A stretch of 64,000 nucleotides of DNA from Pelobacter seleniigenes DSM 18267. GTDB lineage: Bacteria; Desulfobacterota; Desulfuromonadia; Desulfuromonadales; Geopsychrobacteraceae. Positions 44,597 through 54,485 of the stretch are shown piece after piece (positions within the stretch are counted from its first letter, which is position 1; each line of letters begins with the position of its first letter). The stretch spans positions 1,376,501-1,440,500 of the forward strand of contig NZ_JOMG01000002.1 in the NCBI RefSeq assembly GCF_000711225.1. The letters are read 5' to 3'. Both the position numbers and the translations under genes were made by a program. Below the pieces are notes generated by a model, which was not told the origin of the DNA, did no database searches, and saw only the letters and a program-made list of their open reading frames with translations.

Positions 44597-45898
44597 TCAC
44601 CAGTGTCCGGACCAGGCCGGGTGGCTGGCGCTTTCTCCGGCAGCGGAAATCCTTCTGGCTCCGGTGCCGTCGGCGCGCATCAGCCAGATCGATTTATCCC
44701 CCCCGCTCCCCCGCGAATAGACGATAAAGCGCCCATCCGGACTCCAGCGGGGGTGCTCCTTGTTGCCGGCGCCAAAGGTCAGCTGGCGCTCGTCAGTCCC
44801 GTCCTGACCGATGGTGAAAATATTGAACACCCCGTCATCCATCCGCGCAAAGGCGATCCGATCCCCTTTGGGGCTCCAGGCCGGAGTGGCGTTGTATTTT
44901 CCGGCAAAGGTCAAGCGGGTCACGTCGAGACTGTCGATGTCGACAATAAAAATATTCGGGTTGCCACGCCGATCCGACACGAAAGCTATGCGGTTGCCGT
45001 CCGGGCTCCAGGTCGGGTCCACATCGATACCGTAATGATTGGTCAGCCGTTTATGAATGGTTCCGTCGGTGCCGATCAGGTAGAGTTCCGAGTTCTTGTC
45101 CTTGGAGAGGGTCAGGGCGATCTCCCGTCCGTCCGGACTGTAGCGGCCGCCGATGTTCAGCCCCGGCTGCAGGGACAGCCGTGATTCACGGCCAGTGTAG
45201 ATTTCCTTGCGATAAAGATCCGGGTTGCCCTGGCGATAGGAGGTAAAAATCAGTTCCTTGCGGATCGGGGAAAAATCGGGGTTCAGAACGATGGAGCGAT
45301 GATCGGTCAGGCGCACCGGGCCGAAGCCGTCGACATCCATCAGGTAGAGTTCCTTGTGTCCGGTCCGATTGGAGATATAAGCGATCTTGGTATCGAACGG
45401 ACCGCTCTCGTTGGTCAGGCTCAGCAACACCTGATCGGCAAAGGTATGGGCGATCTTGCGCACATCGCTTGGTTGCCCGATGTAGCGGCGACCGCTCAAC
45501 AGCCGTTGGGTCACCACGTCAAAGAGCCGCAATTCGATGGTCACTTTGCCACCGCTGAGCTGATAGGCCCCTTTGATCAGGGCTTCGGTCCCGAGCATCC
45601 GCCACTGGCCAAAATCGATGTTATTCCGGGTCAACCCGGGCCTGGTTGCATCGCTCAGGAAGGCTTCCGGGGCCACCATATCGAACAACCCGGACAGTTC
45701 AAGGTCATTCTGCAGCACCTCATTGAACTCGGCAGCAATCCCCGGCTGGGGCGCACCAATGGGCAGCAGTTGGGTCAGGGCCAGGGGGATGGTCTGTTCT
45801 CCCGGTGAACTGATTTCAATCCGTGCGGCAAAGCCAGGGGTAGCAAAGAACAAGGCACACAATAATAAGACAATGAGGGTTCCCTTGAAATAATTCAT
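44597..45898 (-). CDS. tolB: Tol-Pal system protein TolB
   Basis: A 433-aa periplasmic beta-propeller with signal peptide (LIVLLLCALFFATPGFAA). The N-terminal alpha/beta domain (20-170) is followed by repeats of the form W/FSPDG..I.F.S.R.G..., e.g. PTWSPDGNRIAFVSDRRGNPNIF and PRWSPDGRFIVYSRG. Binds Pal and the TolA C-terminus. Its start overlaps tolA by 4 nt. Confidence 0.95.
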   Translation of the reverse strand: MNYFKGTLIVLLLCALFFATPGFAARIEISSPGEQTIPLALTQLLPIGAPQPGIAAEFNEVLQNDLELSGLFDMVAPEAFLSDATRPGLTRNNIDFGQWRMLGTEALIKGAYQLSGGKVTIELRLFDVVTQRLLSGRRYIGQPSDVRKIAHTFADQVLLSLTNESGPFDTKIAYISNRTGHKELYLMDVDGFGPVRLTDHRSIVLNPDFSPIRKELIFTSYRQGNPDLYRKEIYTGRESRLSLQPGLNIGGRYSPDGREIALTLSKDKNSELYLIGTDGTIHKRLTNHYGIDVDPTWSPDGNRIAFVSDRRGNPNIFIVDIDSLDVTRLTFAGKYNATPAWSPKGDRIAFARMDDGVFNIFTIGQDGTDERQLTFGAGNKEHPRWSPDGRFIVYSRGSGGDKSIWLMRADGTGARRISAAGESASHPAWSGHW

Positions 45899-46785
45899 GG
45901 TTTGTCCAACATCTCTTTGAGGTTAAAAACAATCTGCAGGGTCATCGATTCAGGCAACGGTTGCGGCAATTGGCGCGACTTGGCAATGGCCCGGATCAGG
46001 GATTCATCAAAAGCCGCATGCCCCGATTTACTGATAAACTTGTAGTGCAGCAGCGTTCCCCCGGCATCATAGACCAGTTCCACCTCCGCCTGCGGATTGC
46101 CCACGGCCTGGTATTTGGAAAAACTCCATTGCTGCTGAATATATTCCTGGACAAAGGCGAGGGCGCTGACCCCTTCTTCATTCCCTTTGCCGTCGGCCAT
46201 GCCAACCGGCGCATCAGGCACCGGCGACTCAACTTTACTGCTTTCCGCAGCCACCGCCGCACGCAACGCGGCCAGGCGATCATTCAAAGCCTGTTCCCGG
46301 GCCTTCTTTTCCTGGGCGGCCCGTAGCTGGTCCAATCGTTGTTGCAGCGCTTTTTCCTGGGCCGTGGAGACTGCCGGTTTCGGTTCCGGCTTGGGGGCCG
46401 GTTTGGGCTCCGGTTTGGGCTTGGGCTTGGGCTGTGGTTTCGGTTCCGGTTTCGGTTCCGGTTTTGGCTCAGGCTTCGGGACCGGTTTGGGCTGCGGCGG
46501 AATCGGCTTGGCCTCGGGCTTCGGTTTGGGCGGGGCTGGCTTGGGCGCCGGTTTGGCCTCGCTCTTGGCCGCCTCCGGGCGACCGGCCTGGGGGTTTTTG
46601 ACCGGCTTGTTCACCAGGTTGACCCGGTAAACCGGGGGTTTGATCATATCATGATGAAACAGAGGGGTGAAATAAAGCACCGGAACCAACAGGTGAAGCA
46701 AAAATGAAACCAGCAACATCTGTTTGAAACCGGGCTCAAACACCGCCTGCATCTGCCGCCAGCGCTGTTTACGGGAAGCTTCCAT
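45895..46785 (-). CDS. tolA: TolA-like/TonB-domain energy transducer
   Basis: A 296-aa protein: one N-terminal membrane helix (LLVSFLLHLLVPVLYF), a Pro/Lys-rich rod (about 68-140) made of KPEP/KPAP/KPQP repeats, a charged helix (ALQQRLDQLRAAQEKK) and a C-terminal TonB/TolA domain ending in QIVFNLKEMLDKP. Its place between tolR and tolB identifies it as TolA, although the rod is short and more TonB-like than the long helix of E. coli TolA. Confidence 0.88.
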   Translation of the reverse strand: MEASRKQRWRQMQAVFEPGFKQMLLVSFLLHLLVPVLYFTPLFHHDMIKPPVYRVNLVNKPVKNPQAGRPEAAKSEAKPAPKPAPPKPKPEAKPIPPQPKPVPKPEPKPEPKPEPKPQPKPKPKPEPKPAPKPEPKPAVSTAQEKALQQRLDQLRAAQEKKAREQALNDRLAALRAAVAAESSKVESPVPDAPVGMADGKGNEEGVSALAFVQEYIQQQWSFSKYQAVGNPQAEVELVYDAGGTLLHYKFISKSGHAAFDESLIRAIAKSRQLPQPLPESMTLQIVFNLKEMLDKP

Positions 46786-46795
46786 GGGCCTGCGG

Positions 46796-47218
46796 TTATT
46801 CCTCCGGCAGCTGGGTCACCATACCCAGCGTTTCGACACCGGCTTTTTTCACTGCGGCCATCACCTGCACCACCCGGCCGTAAGCGACCTTTTGATCAGC
46901 TTCAAGGAAGACTTCCCGGTCAGGCTTGCCTTTCAGGGCCTGCTGGATGACCGGGCCGAGCTTGTTCAGGTCGTCAATCCGAGCCTTGCCGATCAGCACC
47001 TGGCCGTCGCGTTGCAGGGTGACCACCAGCGGCTCTTGCTGGGCCGGCAGTCCCGGCGCTTCGGCAACCTCCGGCAAATTGACTTCGACTCCCTGGTCAA
47101 GCATGGGAGCGGTGACCATAAAAATAATCAGCAGAACCAGCATGACATCGACCAACGGCGTCACGTTGATCTGGGAAAGGTTGCTGCGGCGTCCCGCTGC
47201 TGGGCGTCCGACCTCCAT
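46796..47218 (-). CDS. tolR: Tol-Pal system protein TolR (ExbD family)
   Basis: A 140-aa protein with the single N-terminal helix and proton-path Asp (INVTPLVDVMLVLLIIFMVTAP) of ExbD/TolR, then a periplasmic domain. Starts 1 nt after the tolQ stop. Confidence 0.93.
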   Translation of the reverse strand: MEVGRPAAGRRSNLSQINVTPLVDVMLVLLIIFMVTAPMLDQGVEVNLPEVAEAPGLPAQQEPLVVTLQRDGQVLIGKARIDDLNKLGPVIQQALKGKPDREVFLEADQKVAYGRVVQVMAAVKKAGVETLGMVTQLPEE

Positions 47219-47899
47219 TTATTTCACCCGTTCCATCCGCTCGACGATATTCAGGAACTCCTGGCTGAAATTATCCATCTCGCCGATCAGGACATTAACT
47301 TTGTTAAGGAAATGATTGTACCCCATAACGGCCGGAATGGCTGCCGCCAGGCCGATGGCCGTGGCAATGAGCGCCTCGGAAATCCCCGGCGCGACCACGG
47401 CCAAAGAAGCGCTGCCGGTCTGGCCGATGCCATGAAAGGCGTCCATGATCCCCCAGACCGTTCCGAACAGCCCGATGAAGGGTGCAGTCGAACCGGTGGT
47501 CGCCAGAAAGGTCAGATACTTTTCCAGCCGGTGGGTCTCCTGGGTGGTGGCCCGGCGCAGGGCGCGGCCGACCATTTCAGTCATATCCATCCGCAGGGAA
47601 AAATCCGCCTGGGATTCACCTTGCTCGCTCCCCTTCTTCTTCATCTGCAGCATCTCATGGTAGCCTTCCCGGAACAGGTTGGCGATAGGTGAATTGCTGA
47701 ATTCCTTGATCCCCTGGCCGACCAGGTCAAACCGCTTCTTGGTCCAGAAGAAATCCAGGAACCGGTCTGAATCCTTGATCGCCCGCTGAATGATGGAGAC
47801 CTTGTAAAAGATGATTGCCCAGGAAACGAGGGAAAAATAAACCAGAATGAGCAGGACCAGTTTAACCACCGGGCCTGCGTTAAAGACGAGTTCCAGCAA
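47219..47899 (-). CDS. tolQ: Tol-Pal system protein TolQ (ExbB family)
   Basis: A 226-aa protein with three membrane helices: LVLLILVYFSLVSWAIIFYKV near the N-terminus, TGSTAPFIGLFGTVWGIM and GISEALIATAIGLAAAIPAVMGYN. These are the ExbB/TolQ motor motifs. First gene of tolQ-tolR-tolA-tolB-pal-cpoB on the minus strand. The thioesterase ybgC, often found before tolQ, is absent here. Confidence 0.94.
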   Translation of the reverse strand: MLELVFNAGPVVKLVLLILVYFSLVSWAIIFYKVSIIQRAIKDSDRFLDFFWTKKRFDLVGQGIKEFSNSPIANLFREGYHEMLQMKKKGSEQGESQADFSLRMDMTEMVGRALRRATTQETHRLEKYLTFLATTGSTAPFIGLFGTVWGIMDAFHGIGQTGSASLAVVAPGISEALIATAIGLAAAIPAVMGYNHFLNKVNVLIGEMDNFSQEFLNIVERMERVK

Positions 47900-47993
47900 C
47901 TGCTTTCTCCTTTGAGCTGGGCCTGAAAATCATCAGCCCGTTAAAAAGAACATCCATCGAATTATCAGGCACCTGTCCGAGTCTGTCAAGCAA

Positions 47994-48692
47994 TCACCCG
48001 AAATGGCGGGACAATTCGCGCTGCAAATAAAGGGCGGTCCGGCTCGCCGGGCTGCGTCTGAGGAGGCTTCTCAGCGCCGCCAGATCATCGAGATCTTCCA
48101 GGACCGGCAAGCGCGCAGTAAAAATACCGACCGCCTTGGCCCGTTTCAGGCTTTCCTGCAAAACGACAGCGGTACTCCAGGGAATCTCTGAGAATAGTTG
48201 TGGATAGTGGTGGGATTCCCCGATCAGGTAATAGCCGCCGTCCCGGGCCGGGCCGTAGACCACCTCGACCTCATCGAGCAGTTCCAGGGTCTGCTCAAGC
48301 AAAGATAGCGGCAGGTCAGGGGTATCACTGCCGATCAGCACGGCCCGCTCATAGCCGGCGGCAAAGAATCCCCCCAGCGCGTGCTCCATGCGCTGACCGA
48401 GGTCGGCGCCCTGTTGCGCGACCAGTTGCACCCCCGGAAAGGTTTCGGCAAACCAATCCCGTGCGCCGGAGTAGCAGATCGCCAGGTCGAAGCGGTGGCG
48501 CAGGCTTTCGATCCGACTGACAATTTCCGTCAGGCTCTGTTCATAAACTGCCGCGGCTTCAGCCATGCTCAGCGGTGGACAGAGGCGGGTTTTGACCTGG
48601 CCGGGCAGCGGCTGTTTGGCAAAAACCGCCAACAGCGCCTTTTTGCCCTGGTTTTGCCACAAGATATCCACATCGTCCACAAAGTTATCCAC
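47994..48692 (-). CDS. TIGR04282/DUF2064 family glycosyltransferase-like protein
   Basis: A 232-aa protein with a nucleotidyl/glycosyltransferase A fold: FAKQPLPGQVKTRL near the start, IGSDTPDLPLSLLEQTL (DxD-like DTPD) and VVYGPARDGGYYLIG. Family members often accompany a glycosyltransferase of the rSAM/selenodomain group, but no such partner is seen here. It lies 4 nt after folE2 and 95 nt before tolQ. Confidence 0.86.
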   Translation of the reverse strand: MDNFVDDVDILWQNQGKKALLAVFAKQPLPGQVKTRLCPPLSMAEAAAVYEQSLTEIVSRIESLRHRFDLAICYSGARDWFAETFPGVQLVAQQGADLGQRMEHALGGFFAAGYERAVLIGSDTPDLPLSLLEQTLELLDEVEVVYGPARDGGYYLIGESHHYPQLFSEIPWSTAVVLQESLKRAKAVGIFTARLPVLEDLDDLAALRSLLRRSPASRTALYLQRELSRHFG

Positions 48693-48695
48693 AGG

Positions 48696-49475
48696 CTAGC
48701 AATTTTGCCCTTCGATCATGGCGTAAGCCGAATGATTATGGATCGACTCAAAATTCTCGCACTGGATCTTGAACCAACGGATGCGCTCGATGGTCCGCAG
48801 TTTTTCCGTCACCGCCCGCACCATATCTTCGACAAACATCGGGTTGTCGTAAGCACGCTCGGTCACCGCTTTTTCATCTTCCCGCTTGAGCAGGGCATAG
48901 ACCTGGCAGCTGGCACAGTCTTCCACCCATGCGATCAGATCTTCCAGCCAGACATGATCGTCGTAGCGGATCTGCACGGTCACGATGCTGCGCTGGTTGT
49001 GAGCGCCCCGCTCGCTGATCTCCTTGGAACAGGGGCAGAGCGAGGTGACCGGAATGCTGGCTTCGAGGATGAAGTCATAATTCTCACCCAAAGTTCCGAT
49101 CATCCGACACTGATATTCGAGAAGGCTGCGCGCCTGGGAGACCGGTGCCCGCTTTTCAATAAAGTAGGGAAAACTCAGCTCGAGATGGGCGCGACCCGCT
49201 TCGAGGCGCTGTTTCATCTCGCCCAGAATCGTCTCGATATTCTCGACGCTGATTTCACCGTGATACAGGTTCAGCACCTCGATGAAACGGCTCATATGGG
49301 TGCCCTTGAACTGTTCCGGCAGGTCGACATACATGTTGACCCGCGCCACGGTGTGCTGGCGTTCCCGGTGTTTGTCCTGCACCACCACCGGATAACCGAT
49401 ATCCTTGACGCCGACCTTGTCGATGGCGATCTTGCGGGTATCCGGACTTTGCTGCATATCTGGCATCGGCGTCAT
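48696..49475 (-). CDS. folE2: GTP cyclohydrolase FolE2 (type IB)
   Basis: A 259-aa enzyme converting GTP to 7,8-dihydroneopterin triphosphate, the first step of folate and queuosine synthesis. Motifs IAIDKVGVKDIGYPV, GTHMSRFIE, the metal-ligand Cys in SVTSLCPCSKEIS and GAHNQRS are those of the FolE2 family, which works with metals other than zinc. The ATG at 49475 is preferred (AAGG upstream); the frame is open to 49535 and overlaps queC. Together with queC it supplies pre-queuosine. Confidence 0.93.
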   Translation of the reverse strand: MTPMPDMQQSPDTRKIAIDKVGVKDIGYPVVVQDKHRERQHTVARVNMYVDLPEQFKGTHMSRFIEVLNLYHGEISVENIETILGEMKQRLEAGRAHLELSFPYFIEKRAPVSQARSLLEYQCRMIGTLGENYDFILEASIPVTSLCPCSKEISERGAHNQRSIVTVQIRYDDHVWLEDLIAWVEDCASCQVYALLKREDEKAVTERAYDNPMFVEDMVRAVTEKLRTIERIRWFKIQCENFESIHNHSAYAMIEGQNC

Positions 49476-49488
49476 GGTCGGGGCCTTT

Positions 49489-50166
49489 TCAACGCCGGAC
49501 ATAGGCAACAGGATCCTCTTTACCGAGTTCGGCAAACCCTTTCAGGCGCAACCGGCAGGAGTCGCAAAGTCCACAGCAGAGGCCCTCCGGAGTCGGATCA
49601 TAGCAGGAATGGGTCAACCCATAATCAACGCCCAGAGCCAGGCCGCGCTCAATGGTCTGCGCCTTGGTCAAATCGATCAGCGGGGTATGAATGCGATAGG
49701 GGTTTCCTTCCACTCCGGCCTTGGTCGCCAGATTGGCCATGACTTCATAGGCCTTGATGAATTCCGGCCGACAATCGGGGTAGCCGGAATAGTCAAGAGC
49801 GTTGACCCCGATATAGATATCTGAAGCCCCCAGCACTTCGGCCCAGCCGAGGGCGAAGGAGAGAAAGATGGTATTGCGGGCCGGCACATAGGTAATGGGA
49901 ATCTCGTTTTCCACCACCCCGCTTTTAGGAACCTCGATATCCGCGGTCAGAGCGCTGCCGCCCATTTTCCGCAGGTCGATATCAACGACCAGATGCTCTT
50001 TGGCGCCGATCCGGGGAGCATATTCACGGGCCTTTGCCAATTCGACGGTATGGCGCTGACCATAGGCAAAACTCAGGGCATAGGCCTCGAACCCTTCGTC
50101 ACGGGCAATGGCCATGCAGGTTGTCGAATCAAGTCCACCACTGTAGAGCACAACGGCTTTTTTCAT
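49489..50166 (-). CDS. queC: 7-cyano-7-deazaguanine synthase QueC
   Basis: A 225-aa ATP-dependent enzyme making preQ0 from 7-carboxy-7-deazaguanine. PP-loop SGGLDSTT at residues 9-16, FAYGQRH, and the C-terminal zinc ligands [19 protein letters not shown]. Overlaps or abuts folE2, consistent with a queuosine-precursor pair; queD and queE are not in the window. Confidence 0.95.
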   Translation of the reverse strand: MKKAVVLYSGGLDSTTCMAIARDEGFEAYALSFAYGQRHTVELAKAREYAPRIGAKEHLVVDIDLRKMGGSALTADIEVPKSGVVENEIPITYVPARNTIFLSFALGWAEVLGASDIYIGVNALDYSGYPDCRPEFIKAYEVMANLATKAGVEGNPYRIHTPLIDLTKAQTIERGLALGVDYGLTHSCYDPTPEGLCCGLCDSCRLRLKGFAELGKEDPVAYVRR

Positions 50167-50767
50167 AGCTTCAATCCTCTGCTAACAGGTTGTTGAAAAA
50201 ATCCATGGGCGGACTTTTTCAAACGTGGTCGGGAGCAATGCGCATCCCCTGACCTTACAAAATCAACGACGTTGGGGACAGTCATGAATGGCGCTAGTTT
50301 AAGAGTCGCTGGCAGCAAAACCGGGACTGTCCCCGCACGGGGGCTGTCCCAGGTCTTTGCGGTGTTAACCGCGACAGTTTCATGGCTCGCAAACTCTTGG
50401 AACAGCCCCCGATGACCCTGGGGACAGTCCCGAGTTTACTGCAAAGTTGCTTAAACGAGAGACATTCGGGACAGTCATTGCTTTTATCCGCCTCTTTCGT
50501 GGCCGCGGCAGACCATTAATCGCCCGCCGGGCGAGGCGAATCAATAAATGCGGAGCATAGGCTGAACCCGCCAGGGCGGTCAAGCTTTTGCGGAATCTTG
50601 CCCAGAACCCCGAGCAAGCGGGCTTAATTTCCGCTGCGAAGCACCACTAGCTGTTGCTCCGCCGACAGCGCCATGTTATAAATTTCTGGCTCAATTATCA
50701 GTACTTGATATTCGCAGCATAAAATGAGAAGCATAAATTTTCCATATTCTGCAGGTCATAGTCCACC
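50167..50767. other. 600-nt gap with repeat element and degenerate sequence
   Basis: Contains the repeat copy 2 (50287-50466). From 50480 to 50583 the minus strand could encode a basic peptide with RPRKRR, similar in style to the tails of REP-associated transposases, but too short to name. The stretch 50640-50760 should hold the promoter of the PBP1A gene; no clear boxes. Confidence 0.5.
50287..50466. repeat. palindrome-ended repeat element, copy 2 (inverted relative to 37258-37421)
   Basis: About 180 bp, starting aatggcgctagttt; its reverse complement tracks copy 1 through ttgcagtaaactcggg, the GGGACTGTCCCC palindromes and ccggttttgctgcc. It is flanked by an 11-bp direct repeat gggacagtcat (50275-50285 and 50468-50478). 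The right terminal repeat is degraded. Confidence 0.85.
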
Positions 50768-53170
50768 ATGAAGCGCTCCCTTAAATACGTTTTATTCTTC
50801 CTCCTCGGCTCCCCCTTATTGGCAGCGGCATTTTTAATCGGCGCCTATTTTTTCGTGTCGTCGACCCTGCCCAAGGTCGAAACCCTGGCCGACTACCACC
50901 CGCCGCTGATCACCAGCATCCATGCCGACGATGGCACCATCATCGCCGAATACTCCCATGAACGACGCATTCTGGTGCCTTTTGATAAAATCCCCAAGAC
51001 CCTGATCCAGGCCTTTGTTGCGGCTGAGGATTCGAGCTTTTTCAAACACTCGGGCATCGATTTTGTCTCCATTATCCGTGCCGCGCTAAAGAACCTCAAG
51101 GCCGGCGGGATCGCCCAGGGCGGCAGCACCATTACCCAGCAGGTGGCCAAAAAACTGTTGCTCTCTTCGGAACGGACCTTCACCCGCAAGTTTAAGGAAG
51201 CGATTCTGGCCTGGCGGATGGAAAAGGCCCTGAGCAAGCAAGAAATCCTCTATCTCTACCTCAACCAGATCTATCTCGGCCATCGTGCTTACGGCGTTGA
51301 AGCGGCCGCGGAGAATTACTTTGATAAAAATGTCGAGGAATTGACCCTGGCCGAATCGGCCATTCTGGCCGGATTACCGCAGGCCCCCAGCCGCTATTCA
51401 CCTTACCGCCACTACGAGCGGGCCATGGAACGGCAGAAATATGTCCTCGGCCGAATGGTCGCGGAAGGGTATATCACTCCGGAGGAAAGCCGCCAGGCGG
51501 CGCAGGAAAAGGTGGTCATCAAACCGCGCCTGAACAGCCTGCTTGATGTCACGGCTTATTTCAATGAACAGGTCCGTCGCTATCTGGAAGAGCGCTTCGG
51601 TGAAGAGATGCTTTACACCGGCGGCCTGCAGGTCGAAACCAGCATCAACCTGGCCATGCAGGAGGCCGCCCGCAAGGCGGTCAAAGACAACCTCCGCAAC
51701 CACGATAAACGTCAGGGCTACCAGGGCGCCACAGAGGTTCTCGATAGCGCCGGACAGCAGGATTTTCTGGCCGACCAGGTGGAGCAGTTCGCGGAAGAAC
51801 CGCTGAGTGACGGCAGCTATGTCCAAGCTATCGTCAGCGGCCTGGACGGTGACCGGTTGCTGTGCCGCATTGCCGACCGGCAGGGAGAGATTTCGGTCAA
51901 AGAGAGTAAATGGGCCGCACCGATCAGCGTGACTGATGAACAGGTCGAGCCTCTCGGCAATGCCGGCGAGCAAAGGCGGACCCTGTTTCCGATTGGTTCG
52001 GTGATCGAGGTTCTGGTCGAAGACAGCACCAGCAAACCACTCAAGCTCAAGCTCGAACAGGAACCCCAGGCCCAGGGCGCGCTGGTGGCCATCGATCCGT
52101 TCAGCGGTCAGATCAAAGCCATGGTCGGCGGCTACGACTTTGAAAAAAGCCAGTTCAACCGGGCCATCCAGGCCAAGCGTCTGCCCGGCTCCTCCATCAA
52201 GCCGTTGATTTACGCCGCCGCCCTGGACCGCGGCTACACCCCGGCCAGCATCATCCTTGACACTCCGCTGATCTATGAAAACAGAAAGATCGACACCGGC
52301 GAGTTGGAGGAGTGGAAACCGAAGAACTACGAAGAAAAATTCTACGGCCCGACCACTTTCCGCCAGGCCCTGGCTCATTCACGCAACGTTGTCACCATCA
52401 AGATCCTCGAGGATATCGGGATCAACTATGCGGCCAATTATATCGCCAAGCTGGGCATCGATACTCCTTTGCAGCGAGACCTGTCCATGGCCCTCGGTTC
52501 AACCGCAGTGACCCCCCTGGAGATGCTGACCGCCTACACGGTCTTTGCCAACGGCGGGGTTTTGGTCCCGCCGACCTACATAACCCGCATTCGCGACCGC
52601 GACGGCCGGATCCTTGAATCCATCGATCCGGCGGACTTTGCCACCGGCATGGCCGCGGACCAGCGACTGATCCGCAAACCGCCGCACCGGGTGATCTCCC
52701 CGGAGACCGCCTATCTCATTACCAATATCATGGAGAGCGTGGTCCAGGAAGGAACCGGCTGGCGGGCCAAAGCCCTGGGTCGGCCGTCAGCCGGAAAAAC
52801 CGGCACCACCAATGACCTGAAGGATGCCTGGTACATCGGCTTCATCCCTCAGTTGGCCTGCGTTTCCTGGGTTGGCTACGACCAGGAAAAACCGCTCGGC
52901 AAGAGTGAAACCGGGTCCCGGGCCGCAGCCCCGGCCTGGGTCGAGTTCATGCAGGAAGCCGACAAGCAGTATCCGGCCGCAAACTTCGAGGTCCCGGATT
53001 CCATTGAATTTCACCCCATTGACAAGAAGAACGGGCTGCTGCTTCCGGAAGACGATCCGCATGCCTATTACGAAGCCTTTGCTCCCGGGACCGCTCCGAC
53101 CCGGCTGAGCAGCGACGAGAAGCTTAAAGCAAAGGACTTCTTCCGCCTCGATATGGAAGGAACACTCTGA
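50768..53170 (+). CDS. mrcA: penicillin-binding protein 1A (class A)
   Basis: An 800-aa bifunctional murein synthase. N-terminal membrane helix (YVLFFLLGSPLLAAAFLIGAYFFV), glycosyltransferase domain with EDSSFFKHSGID, GGSTITQQ and the RKFKEAILAW, LNQIYLG motifs, an inserted OB-like domain (about 310-430), and a transpeptidase domain with SxxK as GSSIKP, SxN as SRN (HSRNVV) and KTGTT. Polymerises and cross-links peptidoglycan in the periplasm. Confidence 0.95.
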   Translation: MKRSLKYVLFFLLGSPLLAAAFLIGAYFFVSSTLPKVETLADYHPPLITSIHADDGTIIAEYSHERRILVPFDKIPKTLIQAFVAAEDSSFFKHSGIDFVSIIRAALKNLKAGGIAQGGSTITQQVAKKLLLSSERTFTRKFKEAILAWRMEKALSKQEILYLYLNQIYLGHRAYGVEAAAENYFDKNVEELTLAESAILAGLPQAPSRYSPYRHYERAMERQKYVLGRMVAEGYITPEESRQAAQEKVVIKPRLNSLLDVTAYFNEQVRRYLEERFGEEMLYTGGLQVETSINLAMQEAARKAVKDNLRNHDKRQGYQGATEVLDSAGQQDFLADQVEQFAEEPLSDGSYVQAIVSGLDGDRLLCRIADRQGEISVKESKWAAPISVTDEQVEPLGNAGEQRRTLFPIGSVIEVLVEDSTSKPLKLKLEQEPQAQGALVAIDPFSGQIKAMVGGYDFEKSQFNRAIQAKRLPGSSIKPLIYAAALDRGYTPASIILDTPLIYENRKIDTGELEEWKPKNYEEKFYGPTTFRQALAHSRNVVTIKILEDIGINYAANYIAKLGIDTPLQRDLSMALGSTAVTPLEMLTAYTVFANGGVLVPPTYITRIRDRDGRILESIDPADFATGMAADQRLIRKPPHRVISPETAYLITNIMESVVQEGTGWRAKALGRPSAGKTGTTNDLKDAWYIGFIPQLACVSWVGYDQEKPLGKSETGSRAAAPAWVEFMQEADKQYPAANFEVPDSIEFHPIDKKNGLLLPEDDPHAYYEAFAPGTAPTRLSSDEKLKAKDFFRLDMEGTL

Positions 53171-53303
53171 CCGGGCCGACCGGAAATAGTTCTTTGCATT
53201 CATTGGCCGATAAAAATGATCCCGTCCTAATAAGCACCTAACAAATAAGGTGTTTATAGCAGTCTCAAGCAACAAACAGACTTCGGATGGGAGCCCGGCC
53301 CAA

Positions 53304-54353
53304 ATGATCAGATTCATCCTGCTATGGCTGCTGGTAATAGCGCTTTCCCCGCTCTGCGCTGCAGCTGCGGGGTGGCCGCGGGACAGGATTCAAATCGTTG
53401 GTTCTTCAACGGTTTTCCCTTTTGCCCGGGCCGTATCCGAAAATTTCGCCAAGAACACCGGTCATCCCTCCCCTCAACTGTCCTCTACCGGATCCGGTGG
53501 CGGCTTTCAGCTTTTCTGCCAGGGCAACGGCCCTGAATTCCCCGATATCAGCAATTCTTCACGCCGCATCAAACCCGCGGAAATTGACCTCTGCCGCACC
53601 CACGGGGTAACCGATATCGTTGAAATCAAAATCGGCTATGGCGGCATTGTGCTGGCCAATCTGAATACCGCTCCGGAATTCAGCCTTTCCAACCGAGATA
53701 TTTTTCTGGCTCTGGCCGCCCGGGTCCCTGTCCAGGGGGAAGAGGGGAGGCTGATCGCCAATCCCTATACCCGCTGGCAACAGCTTGATCGGTCTTTACC
53801 TGATCAACAGATTATTGTTCTCGGTCCGCCGCTGACCTCGGGGACCCGCGATCTATTTACCGAGCTGGCCATGGAGAGAGGCTGTCAGAGCATCCCCTGG
53901 ATCAGGGCGTTAAAGAAACATCACAAGCAACAGTACCGCGAAATCTGCGAGACCATACGCGACGATGGGACGTTCATCGAAGCAGGGGAGCGTGACGAAC
54001 TGATTGTCAAAGCCCTTCATTCCAGGCCCATGGCGTTCGGAATTTTCGGTTATAACTTTCTGGCCCGAGACCGGAAACACCTGCAGGGTGCTGCCATCGA
54101 GCAGGTCCTGCCCAGCCCGGCGAATATTGTCTCCGGCGCCTATCCGTTGGCACGGTCTCTCTATTTTTATATCAAAAAAGCTCACTTAGCCCAGGTGCCC
54201 GGACTTAAGGATTATGTGGCTGAATTCACCTCCGATCCCGCCTGGGGGCCCGACGGCTACCTCGCCGAACTGAACCTGATTGTCATGCCTGCAGAAGAAA
54301 GAGTGCGTTATCGGCGTATCGCGCAAACCGGCACCGCCCTGGCCGCTGACTGA
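53304..54353 (+). CDS. PstS-like phosphate-type periplasmic binding protein
   Basis: A 349-aa exported protein (signal peptide LLWLLVIALSPLCAAAA) with the PBP-like fold: IVGSSTVFPFARAVSENFAK, STGSGGGFQLFC, DISNSSRRIKP and PLTSGTRDLF, the sites that bind the oxyanion in PstS. No permease genes follow; the next genes encode a hybrid kinase, an HD-GYP protein and a diguanylate cyclase, so a sensory role, presenting phosphate or a similar anion to the kinase, is likely. The ATG at 53304 is selected; the frame is open from 53250. Confidence 0.85.
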   Translation: MIRFILLWLLVIALSPLCAAAAGWPRDRIQIVGSSTVFPFARAVSENFAKNTGHPSPQLSSTGSGGGFQLFCQGNGPEFPDISNSSRRIKPAEIDLCRTHGVTDIVEIKIGYGGIVLANLNTAPEFSLSNRDIFLALAARVPVQGEEGRLIANPYTRWQQLDRSLPDQQIIVLGPPLTSGTRDLFTELAMERGCQSIPWIRALKKHHKQQYREICETIRDDGTFIEAGERDELIVKALHSRPMAFGIFGYNFLARDRKHLQGAAIEQVLPSPANIVSGAYPLARSLYFYIKKAHLAQVPGLKDYVAEFTSDPAWGPDGYLAELNLIVMPAEERVRYRRIAQTGTALAAD

Positions 54354-54485
54354 CCGCACGCGGCAGAAAATGAAAAAGAATCTCTCCGGAAAGAGGAGGG
54401 AAGGGCAGGCTGCCCGGCCACGCCAGTCAAGGCGCAGGCGGGGCGATGTTATGAACTGTGAGGGGATAGACAGTGTCCAAAAACC

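Noticed and set aside
50380-50583. Basic minus-strand frame with RPRKRR next to repeat copy 2
   Set aside because: Style resembles the tail of REP-associated transposases, but it runs into the repeat and is too short to assign; kept only as a hint.
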